Assembly (NCBI RefSeq): GCF_014359905.1
Contig: NZ_JACIYP010000009.1
Coordinates: 1 to 64,000, forward strand
DNA from: Hoeflea sp.
Lineage (GTDB): Bacteria; Pseudomonadota; Alphaproteobacteria; Rhizobiales; Rhizobiaceae
Direction of reading: 5' to 3'
Length of the DNA: 64,000 nt
Shown: piece after piece, positions 10,732-22,893 of the stretch
Layout of the letters: each line of letters opens with the position of its first letter
How positions within the stretch are numbered: position 1 is the first letter of the stretch
The notes under the pieces: model-generated
The model's database searches: none
Told to the model about the DNA's origin: nothing
What the model saw: only the letters and a program-made list of their open reading frames with translations
Position numbers and translations under genes: made by a program

Positions 10732-12043
10732 GGTTACACTTCTGGCAGTCGGCGCTTTGATGGGCGCGACATCGGTAAGCGCAATCAATTCCTTTGGCGG
10801 TTCGGCCGAAGCGGCGGGCACCGCGACCTATCGGCAGCTTGCCATTTTCGGCAACGTGTTTGAGCGCGTGCGCGCGCAATATGTCACACCGCCCGAGGAA
10901 GAGAAGCTGATCGAAAGCGCGATCAACGGCATGTTGACCTCGCTTGATCCGCATTCGAGCTACCTCAACCAGGAAGCCGCCGATGACATGCGCACCCAGA
11001 CCCGCGGCGAATTCGGCGGTCTCGGCATCGAAGTCACAATGGAAGACGAACTGATCAAGGTAATCACCCCGATCGATGAGACCCCGGCCGCACGTGCAGG
11101 CGTTCTGGCGGGCGACTTCATCTCGGAGATCGACGGCGAGCCGGTCCGCGGCCTGTCGCTGGGCGAAGCGGTCGACAAGATGCGCGGCCCGGTCAACACC
11201 GCGATCGAACTCACTGTGCTTCGCGACGGCGCCGACCAGCCGATCAAGATCAAGGTCGTTCGCGACATCATCGCGGTCAAGGCTGTGCGCTACAGGGTCG
11301 AGGAGGACGTCGGTTACCTGCGGGTGATCTCGTTCACCGAGAAAACCTATGACGATCTTTCCGACGCGATTGAAACGATCGCCGATGAAGTCGGCAAGGA
11401 CAAGCTCAAGGGCTACGTGCTCGATCTGCGGCTGAATCCGGGCGGCCTGCTCGATCAGGCAATCAGCGTGTCCGACGCGTTCCTTGATCGCGGCGAAATC
11501 GTCTCCACCCGCGGCCGCAATCCGGAAGAAACCCGCCGCTTCAATTCGCGCCCGGGCGACCTCACCGGCGGCAAGCCCGTGATTGTGCTGATCAATGGCG
11601 GCTCGGCATCGGCGTCCGAAATTGTCGCCGGAGCGCTGCAGGATCACCGCCGCGCCACGGTTCTGGGAACGACGTCGTTCGGCAAGGGCTCCGTGCAGAC
11701 CATCATCCCGCTCGACTCCAAGACTGCGCTGAGGCTGACTACCGCACTCTACTACACGCCGTCGGGCACCTCGATCCAGGGCACCGGCATCAAGCCCGAT
11801 ATCCGCGTCGAAGAGCCGGTTCCGGAAGAGTTGCGCGGACGCATACAGCCAGCCGGCGAAAGCGAGCTGCGTGGTCACATCCAGGGCGAGAACGAGAATG
11901 AGGAAGGTTCGGGGTCCATCGCCTATGTACCGCCGGATCCCAAGGACGACGTCCAGCTCGGTTATGCCATGGACCTGCTGCGCGGCATCAAGACCGATCC
12001 GGCGTTCCCGCCGAACCCTGATCAGGCCGCGATCAAGAACTGA
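10721..12043 (+). CDS. ctpA: Carboxy-terminal processing protease (S41A family)
   Basis: A 440-residue periplasmic protease with an N-terminal signal/anchor (MIRKVTLLAVGALMGATSVS). A PDZ domain (about 95-175) includes FGGLGIEVTMED and AARAGVLAGDFI. An S41 catalytic domain has LDLRLNPGGLL, the catalytic Ser region GGSASASEIVAGALQD (about 293-308), and the Lys in GTTSFGKGSVQT. The ATG at 10721 gives a proper signal peptide; the frame is open upstream but only overlaps envC. The EnvC-Ctp pairing is well conserved in alphaproteobacteria. Confidence 0.95.
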   Translation: MIRKVTLLAVGALMGATSVSAINSFGGSAEAAGTATYRQLAIFGNVFERVRAQYVTPPEEEKLIESAINGMLTSLDPHSSYLNQEAADDMRTQTRGEFGGLGIEVTMEDELIKVITPIDETPAARAGVLAGDFISEIDGEPVRGLSLGEAVDKMRGPVNTAIELTVLRDGADQPIKIKVVRDIIAVKAVRYRVEEDVGYLRVISFTEKTYDDLSDAIETIADEVGKDKLKGYVLDLRLNPGGLLDQAISVSDAFLDRGEIVSTRGRNPEETRRFNSRPGDLTGGKPVIVLINGGSASASEIVAGALQDHRRATVLGTTSFGKGSVQTIIPLDSKTALRLTTALYYTPSGTSIQGTGIKPDIRVEEPVPEELRGRIQPAGESELRGHIQGENENEEGSGSIAYVPPDPKDDVQLGYAMDLLRGIKTDPAFPPNPDQAAIKN

Positions 12044-12110
12044 TGCATGTCGCGTTCAATCATGTCGGTTGAGCGATAACCCGCATGCTTCATTTCAAAG
12101 CTGGTGATTC

Positions 12111-12152
12111 GCCGCCCCGCTGCCAGGCCATCCGGCTTGCCAGCGGGGCGGC
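12111..12152. repeat. G+C-rich inverted repeat between ctpA and the deacetylase gene
   Basis: GCCGCCCCGCTG (12111-12122) is perfectly complementary to CAGCGGGGCGGC (12141-12152). There is no T-run after it on either strand, so it is only a weak terminator candidate for ctpA. It also argues that the deacetylase frame, open from 12104, starts later. Confidence 0.55.
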
Positions 12153-12193
12153 GTCCTGATTCTATAGGCCGCATCGGATTCGGGCAGTACATC

Positions 12194-13444
12194 GTGGGCG
12201 ACAATATCCATCAGCCTCTGGGGCAGGACCGCCGTCCGGGCAAGCGCCCGGCGGCAAAGCCCAAACGCGGCCTGGCCGTGCCGCTTTTGTCGCTTGCTGC
12301 CCTCTGCGCTGTGCTCGGCGGCGCAGGCTGGATGGCGTTTTCAGCCGCCCGCATTGCGACCAGCGAAACCGCCATTGTGCTGCAACCGCCTGCCGCAGCG
12401 GATGCGGAAGCCGAAGGTACAGCTGCGGAGGAGGAGTCGGAGCCGGACGGTGCCGAAGATACCGCCGGTGTTCAGGACAAGCCGGCCGGCGCCGTCAACA
12501 GCCAGCATGGCCAGTCCGGCGCCGAGATCACCACCACGCTTGGCGAAAACGGCGAGGAAATTTCCAAGATTGCGCCGGTGCAGCGCCCGGACAGCCGGCC
12601 GGTTCTGCTCACGCCGCCCGGCCGGGTCGGCCAGGATCCGCGGCTTGCGCATCTGCCCGATCCCGCGGTCATCCAGGACACGCCGCAAGGCGCACTGCCG
12701 GTGCGCGGGCCCGATGGCGAGCGGGCCTTCGACATCTATGCGCGGCCATGGTCTGGCGCCCGCGGCGCGCGGGTGGCGATCATTGTCGGCGGCCTGGGTC
12801 TGAGCCAGACCGGCACGCAATATGCGATCCGGACGCTCCCCGATGACATCACGCTGGCCTTTGCCGCAAACGGCAACAGCCTGCAGCGATGGATGCAGGA
12901 AGCTCGGCGTGCAGGCCATGAAATCCTGCTGCAGATTCCGTTCGAGCCTTTTGATTATCCGGCTAACGATCCAGGCGAAGGCACGCTCACCGTTGCCGCC
13001 GGACCGCAAAGCAACCTCGTCGATCTGCACACGGCGATGGCCCGCATCACCAATTACACCGGCATTACCAACTTCATGGGCGGCCGGTTTCTGTCTGATC
13101 CGGATGCGCTGGAGCCGATCATGCGCGACATTGCAGGCCGCGGCATCATGTTCGTCGATGACGGGACTTCGGCGCGCTCGCTGACCGGCCAATTCGCCAG
13201 CACGCTGGCCATTCCCTTCACCGCTTCCGATATGGTGCTCGACGCCACCCAGGAGCGCGGCTACATTCTCTCGAAGCTCGATGACCTCGAGCGGATTGCA
13301 CGGCGCAACGGCCAGGCGGTGGGCGTTGCCTCCGCCTTCGAGGTCAGTGTCGACGCCATCGCGGCCTGGGCCAACGAGGCCAGGGCTCGCGGAATAGAGA
13401 TTGTGGCCGTCTCGGCAACCGCCGATGATCCGGAAAGACGATAG
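12194..13444 (+). CDS. Divergent polysaccharide deacetylase family protein
   Basis: About 416 residues. An N-terminal membrane anchor (about residues 25-50: [21 protein letters not shown]) is followed by an acidic, low-complexity linker. A C-terminal divergent NodB-like barrel contains [48 protein letters not shown] and [11 protein letters not shown]. This matches the PF04748 family, next to EnvC/CtpA in many alphaproteobacteria; activity is not established. The GTG at 12194 was chosen because the inverted repeat at 12111-12152 lies in the longer version and VGDN followed by a basic stretch suits a membrane protein N-terminus. The stop is TAG. Confidence 0.85.
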   Translation: MGDNIHQPLGQDRRPGKRPAAKPKRGLAVPLLSLAALCAVLGGAGWMAFSAARIATSETAIVLQPPAAADAEAEGTAAEEESEPDGAEDTAGVQDKPAGAVNSQHGQSGAEITTTLGENGEEISKIAPVQRPDSRPVLLTPPGRVGQDPRLAHLPDPAVIQDTPQGALPVRGPDGERAFDIYARPWSGARGARVAIIVGGLGLSQTGTQYAIRTLPDDITLAFAANGNSLQRWMQEARRAGHEILLQIPFEPFDYPANDPGEGTLTVAAGPQSNLVDLHTAMARITNYTGITNFMGGRFLSDPDALEPIMRDIAGRGIMFVDDGTSARSLTGQFASTLAIPFTASDMVLDATQERGYILSKLDDLERIARRNGQAVGVASAFEVSVDAIAAWANEARARGIEIVAVSATADDPERR

Positions 13445-13455
13445 GCAGGAGCCCC

Positions 13456-13992
13456 ATGTCAAAGAACAAGCAGACCGCCACACCCTCCTTGGATCTCCCC
13501 TATCGCCTTTGCGTCGGCATCATGGTACTCAACAAGGACGGTCTTGTCTGGGCCGGCCGCCGCATCGCCGAGGGCAACACCGAATATGACGGCTCGCCGC
13601 AACTCTGGCAGATGCCGCAGGGCGGCATCGACGCCGATGAGGATCCCTACAAGGCGGCCTTGCGCGAACTCTATGAGGAGACCGGCATGCGCTCGGTCGA
13701 AGTGCTCGCCGAAGCTCCGGACTGGATCGATTACGATCTGCCGGATCCCATGATCGGCATCGGCCTCAAGGGCAAATACCGCGGCCAGCGGCAGCGCTGG
13801 TTCGCGCTGCGCTTTACCGGCGACGAGACCGAGATCCGGATCAACCCGCCGCCGGAAGGCCACAGCCCGGAATTTGACGCCTGGGAATGGAAGCCCATGG
13901 CGGATCTCCCCGGCCTGATCGTTCCGTTCAAGCGCAAGGCCTATGATCAGGTCGTCTCCGCCTTCGCCCACCTCGCGGCAAACCCGGCATGA
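13456..13992 (+). CDS. rppH: RNA pyrophosphohydrolase (Nudix)
   Basis: A 178-residue Nudix hydrolase removing pyrophosphate from mRNA 5' ends (also acting on diadenosine polyphosphates). The Nudix box begins [20 protein letters not shown] at about residues 56-75. [21 protein letters not shown] and WQMPQGG precede it, as in RppH/InvA/IalA proteins. GGAG is well placed 11 bases upstream, and only 11 bases separate it from the deacetylase stop, so the two are probably cotranscribed. Confidence 0.95.
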   Translation: MSKNKQTATPSLDLPYRLCVGIMVLNKDGLVWAGRRIAEGNTEYDGSPQLWQMPQGGIDADEDPYKAALRELYEETGMRSVEVLAEAPDWIDYDLPDPMIGIGLKGKYRGQRQRWFALRFTGDETEIRINPPPEGHSPEFDAWEWKPMADLPGLIVPFKRKAYDQVVSAFAHLAANPA

Positions 13993-14010
13993 AGATGATC
14001 GGAAATTCTC

Positions 14011-14538
14011 ATGGCTGAACGGAAAAGCATCGCTGCGACAGTCACCTATCGCGAAACCGGAGCATCGGACCGGGCCCCTGTCCGGGCCCTGCAGGCCGCG
14101 GTCTACGACAGCGCCATTGCCGGCATTTGCGAAGCCCTGATTTCCTCGCCGGCGGAAACACTGTCGCTGGTGGCCGAACTTGACGGGCAGATCATCGGCC
14201 ACATCCTGCTCACCCCGGTCGCCGGGCCGGAGCGCGCCCTGGCGCTGGCGCCGCACGCGATCCTTCCCGCCTGGCGCGACATGCAGATCGGCACCGAACT
14301 GGTCCGCAACGCTTTGAAACTGGCGCGGGAACGGGGCTGGCGGTCCGTCTTCGTCTTCGGCCAGCCGGATTATTACGGCCGCTTCGGATTCAAATCCCGC
14401 ACGGCCAATTGCGCCGATGTATCCTGGCAGGGACCGCGGTTTCTGGCGATTGAGCTGGAACAGGGTGCACTGGCCCGGTGGAGCGGGCCACTCGATTATC
14501 CCGAGGCCTATCTGGCCGTCGCCAAGGCGCTATACTGA
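14011..14538 (+). CDS. GNAT-family N-acetyltransferase (YhbS-like)
   Basis: A 175-residue GNAT protein. After N-terminal TVTYRETGASDRAPVRAL comes the core VAELDGQIIGHILLTPV, LALAPHAILPAWRDMQIGTE (acetyl-CoA loop, somewhat diverged), SVFVFGQPDYYGRFGF, and AIELEQGAL. The order and the xxGxPxYYxRFGF motif fit the YhbS-like N-acetyltransferases. The gene begins 18 bases after rppH, so it is likely in the same transcription unit. Substrate unknown. It converges with atpC across a terminator. Confidence 0.86.
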   Translation: MAERKSIAATVTYRETGASDRAPVRALQAAVYDSAIAGICEALISSPAETLSLVAELDGQIIGHILLTPVAGPERALALAPHAILPAWRDMQIGTELVRNALKLARERGWRSVFVFGQPDYYGRFGFKSRTANCADVSWQGPRFLAIELEQGALARWSGPLDYPEAYLAVAKALY

Positions 14539-14592
14539 TCATCGTCGCGCGCCCGAGCCACGCTTGAGCGGTCAGCCCATCTTCCAGACATG

Positions 14593-14620
14593 AAAAAGGC
14601 GGCCCTAGGACCGCCCCTTC
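14593..14620 (-). terminator. Terminator of the atp operon
   Basis: On the minus strand a G+C stem (GGCGGTCCT paired with AGGGCCGCC through one G-T wobble, 14615-14598) is followed by TTTTT. It lies 26 bases beyond the atpC stop. The + strand side is flanked by CTTC, so it mainly serves the minus strand. Confidence 0.8.
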
Positions 14621-14645
14621 AAACTACTCTGTCACCAACCCTGGA

Positions 14646-15044
14646 TCAGAGTGCCGCTTCCAGCGTGGTCAGCTGGTCGAGATACTGTTGTGCCTTCTGC
14701 TTGGCGCCGTCGGTCGTCGCATCGGCATAGTCTTCCCGCGCATCCTGCAAACGCTTGGAAAGGTCGGCGCGATCGATATCGGCCACCGCAACGGCTGATT
14801 CGGCGAGAAGCGTGCAGCCCTCGGGAATGATGTCGGCAAAGCCGCCGAACACCACATAGCGTTCGCTCTTGCCGTCCGCCGTCACCACGGTGACCACGCC
14901 CGGCTTGATGGTGGTCATCGTCGGGGCGTGATGCGCCATCACCGTCATTTCACCGTCAGCGCCGGGAAGGACGACTTCATTCACGGTTGCCGACAAAAGC
15001 AGCCGTTCAGGAGATACGAGTTCAAAATTGAAGCTGTCAGCCAT
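14646..15044 (-). CDS. atpC: ATP synthase F1 epsilon subunit
   Basis: A 132-residue epsilon subunit. The N-terminal beta-sandwich has FNFELVSPERLLLSATVNEV, LPGADGEMTVMAHHAPTMT and YVVFGGFADI; a short helical C-terminal hairpin follows. The ATG at 15044 (MADSFNFELV) gives the standard N-terminus; the frame is open 14 codons further but without similarity. It is the last gene of atpHAGDC, 78 bases after atpD. Confidence 0.97.
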   Translation of the reverse strand: MADSFNFELVSPERLLLSATVNEVVLPGADGEMTVMAHHAPTMTTIKPGVVTVVTADGKSERYVVFGGFADIIPEGCTLLAESAVAVADIDRADLSKRLQDAREDYADATTDGAKQKAQQYLDQLTTLEAAL

Positions 15045-15122
15045 GACGTTCACTTTATCGCAGTGCTGTTTTAGTGCGCCGCGCAAACCATCCGGAGACG
15101 GCTAGCGCGGGCAATTTCATGT

Positions 15123-16730
<1,608 letters not shown>

Positions 16731-17609
16731 TTAGAGCGCTTCTGCGCCCGAAATGATTTCAATGAGTTCCTTGGTGATCTGGGCCTGCCGCTGACGGTTG
16801 TAGCTCATCGACAGCTTGTCGATCATCTCGCCAGCATTGCGGGTTGCGTTGTCCATCGCGGACATTTTCGCTCCCATTTCACCTGCAACATTCTCGAGCA
16901 GCGCCCTGAAGATCTGGACCTTGATCGAACGCGGCAGCAAATCCTCGAGGATTTCCTCTGCACTCGGCTCATAGTCATAGATCGCCGATGCGCTTGCATC
17001 CGCATCCGCAGCACCGGTCGATGCCGGGATCAGCTGCTGCCCGGTCGGAACCTGGCTGATGACGGATTTGAACTCTGAATAATACAGGGTGCAAACGTCA
17101 AAAGCGCCTTCCTCGAACAAGGTCATGACCTTGTCCGCGACCGTTTCGGCCTGGGCGAAGCTCATCTTCTTGACTTCGCGGAAGTCGACCCGTTCGATGA
17201 TCAACGAGGCGAAGTCGCGACGCAGGATATCGTAGCCCTTCTTGCCGACGCACATGATCTTGACGGTCTTGCCGTCGGCCAGGAGCCTGCGCACCTGTTC
17301 ACGCGCAAAGCGGGCAATCTGGCTGTTGAAGCCGCCGCAAAGCCCGCGTTCGGCGGTGCAGACCACCAGAAGATGCACGTCGTCCTTGCCGGTGCCTGTC
17401 ATCAGACGTGGCGCGTCCTCGCCGCCGCCCACGGCATTGGCGATGTTCGTCATCACCGCCGCCATGCGCTGCGAATAGGGCCGTGCGGCCTCGGCCGCCT
17501 CCTGGGCGCGCCGAAGCTTCGCCGCGGCGACCATCTGCATCGCCTTGGTGATCTTCTGCGTCGCCTTGACGGAGGCGATCCGGTTTTTCAGATCCTTGAG
17601 TGAAGGCAT
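16731..17609 (-). CDS. atpG: ATP synthase F1 gamma subunit
   Basis: A 292-residue central stalk subunit. N-terminal [35 protein letters not shown] is the classic coiled-coil helix. Mid-protein [14 protein letters not shown] and C-terminal [19 protein letters not shown] and [20 protein letters not shown] are invariant features. It lies 24 bases upstream of atpD. Confidence 0.98.
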   Translation of the reverse strand: MPSLKDLKNRIASVKATQKITKAMQMVAAAKLRRAQEAAEAARPYSQRMAAVMTNIANAVGGGEDAPRLMTGTGKDDVHLLVVCTAERGLCGGFNSQIARFAREQVRRLLADGKTVKIMCVGKKGYDILRRDFASLIIERVDFREVKKMSFAQAETVADKVMTLFEEGAFDVCTLYYSEFKSVISQVPTGQQLIPASTGAADADASASAIYDYEPSAEEILEDLLPRSIKVQIFRALLENVAGEMGAKMSAMDNATRNAGEMIDKLSMSYNRQRQAQITKELIEIISGAEAL

Positions 17610-17636
17610 CCGTTATCCGTCCTCGGTCTCTTGCCC

Positions 17637-19165
<1,529 letters not shown>

Positions 19166-19166
<1 letters not shown>

Positions 19167-19726
19167 CAGCCAACCTCTTTCAGTGTATGCTTAAGGGTGG
19201 AAAGTTTAGTGCGAAGCGATGTGTCGACCTGTCGCGAGCCGATCTTGACGATCAGGCCGCCCAGCAGCGACGCATCCACCGTGACGTTGAGTGTCACGGT
19301 CTTGCCGGTCACGCTCGAAAGCGCGGCCATCAATTCTTTTTCCTGCGCTGCCGAGAGCGCATGGGCGGAAGCCACGTCGGCACTCACCTCGCCGCGTTCG
19401 CGGGCGACGGTCTCGTGATAGGACCGGATGATTGCAGGCATGGCAAAAAGCCGGCGGTTACGGGCAACGACCTTGAGGAAGTTGCCGACCAGGCCGGTAA
19501 TGTTCGCCTTGGCGATCAGCGCCACGATCGAACGGGACTGATCCTCGGCGGAAAAAACAGGGCTTTCGACGAGACGTCGCAAATCGGCGCTTTCGTCGAT
19601 CATCGCCTGGAAACTGTCGAGATCCTTCGCCACGGCGTCGACCGCCTTGGCTTCGGCCGCCAGCTCGTAAAGCGAGGACGCGTACCGTTCGGCGACACCG
19701 GAAATAAGATGGGAGTTATCTGCCAC
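19166..19726 (-). CDS. atpH: ATP synthase F1 delta subunit
   Basis: A 186-residue peripheral stalk subunit. The helical N-terminal domain begins [15 protein letters not shown]. The C-terminal part has [20 protein letters not shown] and [16 protein letters not shown], the family signature. The start is a GTG at 19726; no better codon is in place upstream. It is the first gene of the operon, with a candidate promoter at 19796-19825. The F0 genes are absent, as usual in alphaproteobacteria where they lie in a separate cluster. Confidence 0.96.
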
Positions 19727-19795
19727 GGGCGGGATTGTCTCTCATTGGCATCCAAGAGCCTGCACTTGACCGAAAGCCGGAAAGGCAAGCCTTTG

Positions 19796-19825
19796 ATATT
19801 GTTGCGGTAACATTTGGGGCGTCAA
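19796..19825 (-). promoter_or_regulatory. Putative atpH operon promoter
   Basis: On the minus strand TTGACG (19825-19820) and CAATAT (19801-19796) are spaced by 18 bases, about 70 bases before the atpH GTG. Identified by eye. Confidence 0.4.
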
Positions 19826-19975
19826 AGCCCGAAAGCTTGTTTTTCCCCAATTGCGCGGTTCGTCTAGCATAGAGCGCCGGGACTCGCAACACGCCCGGCC
19901 CGGCTTATCGCACCTGCTTTAGGATGAGTTGGTCGCAATTGTTTGCGCCGTCGCGGCCCTGCGGAGCGATCCGGG

Positions 19976-20365
19976 CTACACAAGCCCAAGTCCGTACAGA
20001 AGCGGCAGCGCCGCCAGAATGGCCTCGATCGCAACCGACACAAGGTTATAACCGGTCAGGCCGCGATCCGACACGACCGAGACGATTCGGCCGAAGGCGG
20101 TGAACGCCCAGCCGGTGCCCAGCGCCAGATAGATAAGCGGCTGCGCGAACAACAGCGCGCACAGGCCGATGCCGATATAGAAGCCCGCCATCGTGCCCCG
20201 CGCCTCCGACAGCGCTTCGGGATGATCGGGCGCGGTCTGCAACCTGAGAATTCGAAGCGAAAGCCGGGGCGCCAACAGCAGCGTCAGGCCAAACACCACC
20301 GTGACAACGGCCGAGGACCAGGCCAGCCATTCGCCCTGTGTTGACGGCCAGTAGAATTCGATCAT
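19976..20365 (-). CDS. Small four-helix membrane protein (DUF4345-like)
   Basis: A 129-residue integral membrane protein with about four hydrophobic segments (near residues 14-34, 60-80, 82-95 and 105-127). The tight GFYIGIGLCALLFAQPLIYLALG and FGRIVSVVSDRG resemble DUF4345 proteins; a rhizobial subgroup carries the database name phage infection protein (AGROH133_08824 type), which I recall but cannot verify. The terminal stop is TAG. It is the first gene beyond the atp operon on the same strand, 137 bases from the next gene upstream. Confidence 0.62.
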   Translation of the reverse strand: MIEFYWPSTQGEWLAWSSAVVTVVFGLTLLLAPRLSLRILRLQTAPDHPEALSEARGTMAGFYIGIGLCALLFAQPLIYLALGTGWAFTAFGRIVSVVSDRGLTGYNLVSVAIEAILAALPLLYGLGLV

Positions 20366-20501
20366 TCCCGCATCTCCGCTTCGGTTCGCATGGCGATAGG
20401 CGTGACGGCTCCGTCGCGCCTGCCTGCCGCCATAGCATGGGCGCCTGCCGCGACAAAAGGCCCGCCACCTCTGGCGGGACCTCGCAACACCCAGGCGTCC
20501 C

Positions 20502-21464
20502 TCAGTCCGCGGCGGCGAGTTCGCGGTCTTTGCGCGCGATCAGGCGTTCGCGATTCATGATGTAAAATCCGCTCATGCAGATGATCGAGGCGCCGAACAG
20601 GGTCCAGCCGTCAGGAACATCGCCGAACACGATCAGGCCGAACAACACCATCCACAGCAATTGACTGTAGACGAAGGGCGCCACCTTGGAAGCGCTCGCC
20701 AGCCGGCTGGCCTTGACCAGCAGCGCATGCCCGCCCAGACCAAACAGGCCAAGGCAGGCAAGCAGAGCTGCGTCGAACACCGAATCGGGCATCTGGCCGT
20801 AGATCAGCGCCGGCGGCGCCAGGAGCACACTTGCAAAAATGCTGGAATAGAACACCAGGCTGACCTGGCTTTCCTGCATCGAGAGCTTGCGGGTCAGGAT
20901 CGAGTAGAGCGAATAGGTCACCGTCGCGAGGATAGACCAGATGATGGCCGGCTGGAACACTTCGGTACCGGGCCGCACCACGATGAGGACGCCGATAAAA
21001 CCCACCACGATTGCAGACCAGCGGCGCAGGCCCGCCCATTCACCCAGCAGAGGTCCCGCCAGGGCCGTGACGATCATGGGCACCGACAGAAAGATGCTCA
21101 CCGTTTGCGCCAGCTGCAGATCGCGCAGCGCCAGAAAGTTGAACAGCGTCGTCCCCGGCAGCAGCATTCCCCGCAGCACCTGCAGGGGCATGCTGTTCAT
21201 TCTGTACATGTCCGCCTTGCGCCATCCCTGGAAGGCGAAAAAGGAAATCACCGAGTGGCTGAGAAACCGGCACCAGACCACGAACACGGCGGCATAGCCC
21301 AGGGTGACCAGATATTTGGCCGTGGTGTCGAGCAGCGCGAACCCCATGAAGGTGCCGAGCGCCAGCGCCATCGCCATCGGCGGCATGGCTTCATGGTCGA
21401 TGTCATGCCGAACGGGCCGGTCATCGGGTTTAAAATCCAAGGCAGGGTTCCTGTGAGGCCGCAC
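20502..21464 (-). CDS. DMT/EamA-family transporter
   Basis: A ~320-residue polytopic protein with ten hydrophobic segments arranged as two EamA repeats (one ending near LIVVRPG, the second near FYIMNRERL). VWCRFLSH in the first repeat and the ITALGPLLGE-like motif (here VTALAGPLLGEWAGLRRW) are typical of the drug/metabolite transporter superfamily. The start used is the longest; the ATG at MPPMAMALALG (about 25 codons in) directly before the first helix is a good alternative. Substrate unknown. Confidence 0.85.
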   Translation of the reverse strand: MRPHRNPALDFKPDDRPVRHDIDHEAMPPMAMALALGTFMGFALLDTTAKYLVTLGYAAVFVVWCRFLSHSVISFFAFQGWRKADMYRMNSMPLQVLRGMLLPGTTLFNFLALRDLQLAQTVSIFLSVPMIVTALAGPLLGEWAGLRRWSAIVVGFIGVLIVVRPGTEVFQPAIIWSILATVTYSLYSILTRKLSMQESQVSLVFYSSIFASVLLAPPALIYGQMPDSVFDAALLACLGLFGLGGHALLVKASRLASASKVAPFVYSQLLWMVLFGLIVFGDVPDGWTLFGASIICMSGFYIMNRERLIARKDRELAAAD

Positions 21465-21550
21465 GTGTCGGAAGGGAGCGCGTCAGCGCTGTGGACTGCC
21501 GTTTCATGCACCGCACAACCGTCCATGTCAAAGCCTCAGGCCCGGAGCGG

Positions 21551-22408
21551 TCAGCCGATCTCGTCCAGCATGGCGCGTATCACCCTGGCGGCGCTGCGCG
21601 CATCCACCTCCGAATCGCGCACCAGCGCGTCGAAATGCTCGGTCAGGGCGCTGACCTGCCGGCTGTCGCGATAGACCAGATAGAACTGCCCGACATAGAC
21701 GGCGGCCAGCAGCCGTCCGAAGATCGACACCGGGGCGGAAAACAGCTTCTTCGAATCATACAGATAGAGCCGCAGCGACGGATAGAGCCGGGCGCAGCTG
21801 TCGGCCATGAACGCGATCTGCGCCGCGCGGACATCGCGGTCGAGCCCTTCCCAGTAGCCCTCGCCCCGGGCCAGCGATCGGACCTTGTCGATCGAGACGC
21901 AGATTTCATAGTCGGATCCCGGCGCCCTGAGCCAGTCGACGGTCTCGCGCATCGCGCCGCGCGCCTGTTCCGGCGTCTTGTCCAGAAACGCGGCATATTC
22001 CCATTCCAGCACCGCTTCGGTCTTGAGAATGTCGGGCAGCGTCGCCGGCACATGGCGGATCTTGTAGCCGGCGGCCTCCCGGTGCCAGGCGATGATCTGC
22101 TCGTCGGCCGGCGTGCGATGCGCCGTGGCCATCCTGAAATTGGCCGACAGCACTTCGGCCGCCGATTCCGGCCGGTCCGACAGGCCGAGCAGCCAGTCGG
22201 CGCTCACGCCCAGCGCCGCGGCGCATTCGGCGGCGAGATGCGCATTGGGCAGCCGCACCTCGTCGGGCGCCAGCAATTGCGCGATCGTCGAGCGGTCGAC
22301 GTTCGCCGTCCGCGCCAGCGCGCTGCGGCTCAGTCCGGTCAGCGCCATGCGGGCGGCCAGGCGGGTGCGGAACAGCTCGGCACGGTCATTCTTGTGCATC
22401 GATGACAA
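21551..22408 (-). CDS. XRE-family transcriptional regulator with large C-terminal domain
   Basis: A 285-residue protein. The N-terminal helix-turn-helix (about residues 10-78) contains LARTANVDRSTIAQLLA and ALGVSADWLLGLSDRPESA, typical of the XRE/Cro class. The ~200-residue C-terminal region (from about residue 90) has no motif I can name; it is alpha/beta-looking with conserved-type blocks such as IIAWHREAAGYKIRHVPATL and APVSIFGRLLAAVYVG. The gene is divergent from the DUF2061 gene, and a dyad at 22416-22441 lies just before its start, a likely autoregulatory site. Confidence 0.8.
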   Translation of the reverse strand: MSSMHKNDRAELFRTRLAARMALTGLSRSALARTANVDRSTIAQLLAPDEVRLPNAHLAAECAAALGVSADWLLGLSDRPESAAEVLSANFRMATAHRTPADEQIIAWHREAAGYKIRHVPATLPDILKTEAVLEWEYAAFLDKTPEQARGAMRETVDWLRAPGSDYEICVSIDKVRSLARGEGYWEGLDRDVRAAQIAFMADSCARLYPSLRLYLYDSKKLFSAPVSIFGRLLAAVYVGQFYLVYRDSRQVSALTEHFDALVRDSEVDARSAARVIRAMLDEIG

Positions 22409-22415
22409 TTCGCAC

Positions 22416-22441
22416 GTTTGATGTTTTTAATCAACACAAAC
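22416..22441. promoter_or_regulatory. Inverted repeat upstream of the XRE regulator
   Basis: GTTTG (22416-22420) is complementary to CAAAC (22437-22441), and TTGAT pairs with ATCAA inside it, forming a nested dyad in an A+T-rich patch eight bases before the regulator start codon. The placement between divergent genes suits an operator for the XRE protein. Confidence 0.4.
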
Positions 22442-22499
22442 GGCTTTTTGCAGCGAAGACACCAGATTCCCGCAAGGCGCCAAGGCGTCTAGAAAGGCC

Positions 22500-22760
22500 G
22501 TGTCGAACCAGCAGGCCGCAAACCAACCGGACAGAACGCAGACCATGGACTCAAACCTCAGAACCATCGTGAAAGCCGTGACCTGGCAGGCCCTGGGGCT
22601 GGCGACAACCAGCCTGCTCGCCTGGTTCTACACCGGGTCGGTGCTGGGCGCGCTCGGCTTCGCGCTCTCCACCTCCGCCACCGGCCTCGCCTTTTTCGTG
22701 GTGCATGAGCGGATCTGGGCGCGCGTCCACTGGGGTCTTCGCAACGCCCGGACCGATTGA
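22500..22760 (+). CDS. DUF2061 small membrane protein
   Basis: An 86-residue (GTG start) or 71-residue (ATG at 22545) protein. After a polar N-terminus it has RTIVKAVTWQALGLATTSLL, two hydrophobic segments (about 35-53 and 55-72) and FFVVHERIWARVHWG, the hallmarks of DUF2061. Members often occur near sulfate or transport genes, but not here. AGAAAGG precedes the GTG. It is divergent from the XRE regulator. Confidence 0.82.
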   Translation: MSNQQAANQPDRTQTMDSNLRTIVKAVTWQALGLATTSLLAWFYTGSVLGALGFALSTSATGLAFFVVHERIWARVHWGLRNARTD

Positions 22761-22893
22761 GCCCTGCCATCCGCCAGTCTCTCTTGACGCCTCTTCGGGT
22801 TGATGCGGCGCCCCACTGCTCTATTGTAGCTCGGATCGTCTTCGGCCATCGCAACAGCGCGGCCAGCCTGAGTGTATCTGAACTGGAAGCTTC

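Noticed and set aside
13442-13444. Possible genome-wide recoding of TAG.
   Set aside because: TAG is a natural terminal stop here and at 19976-19978, with no homologous continuation, so general recoding is not supported.
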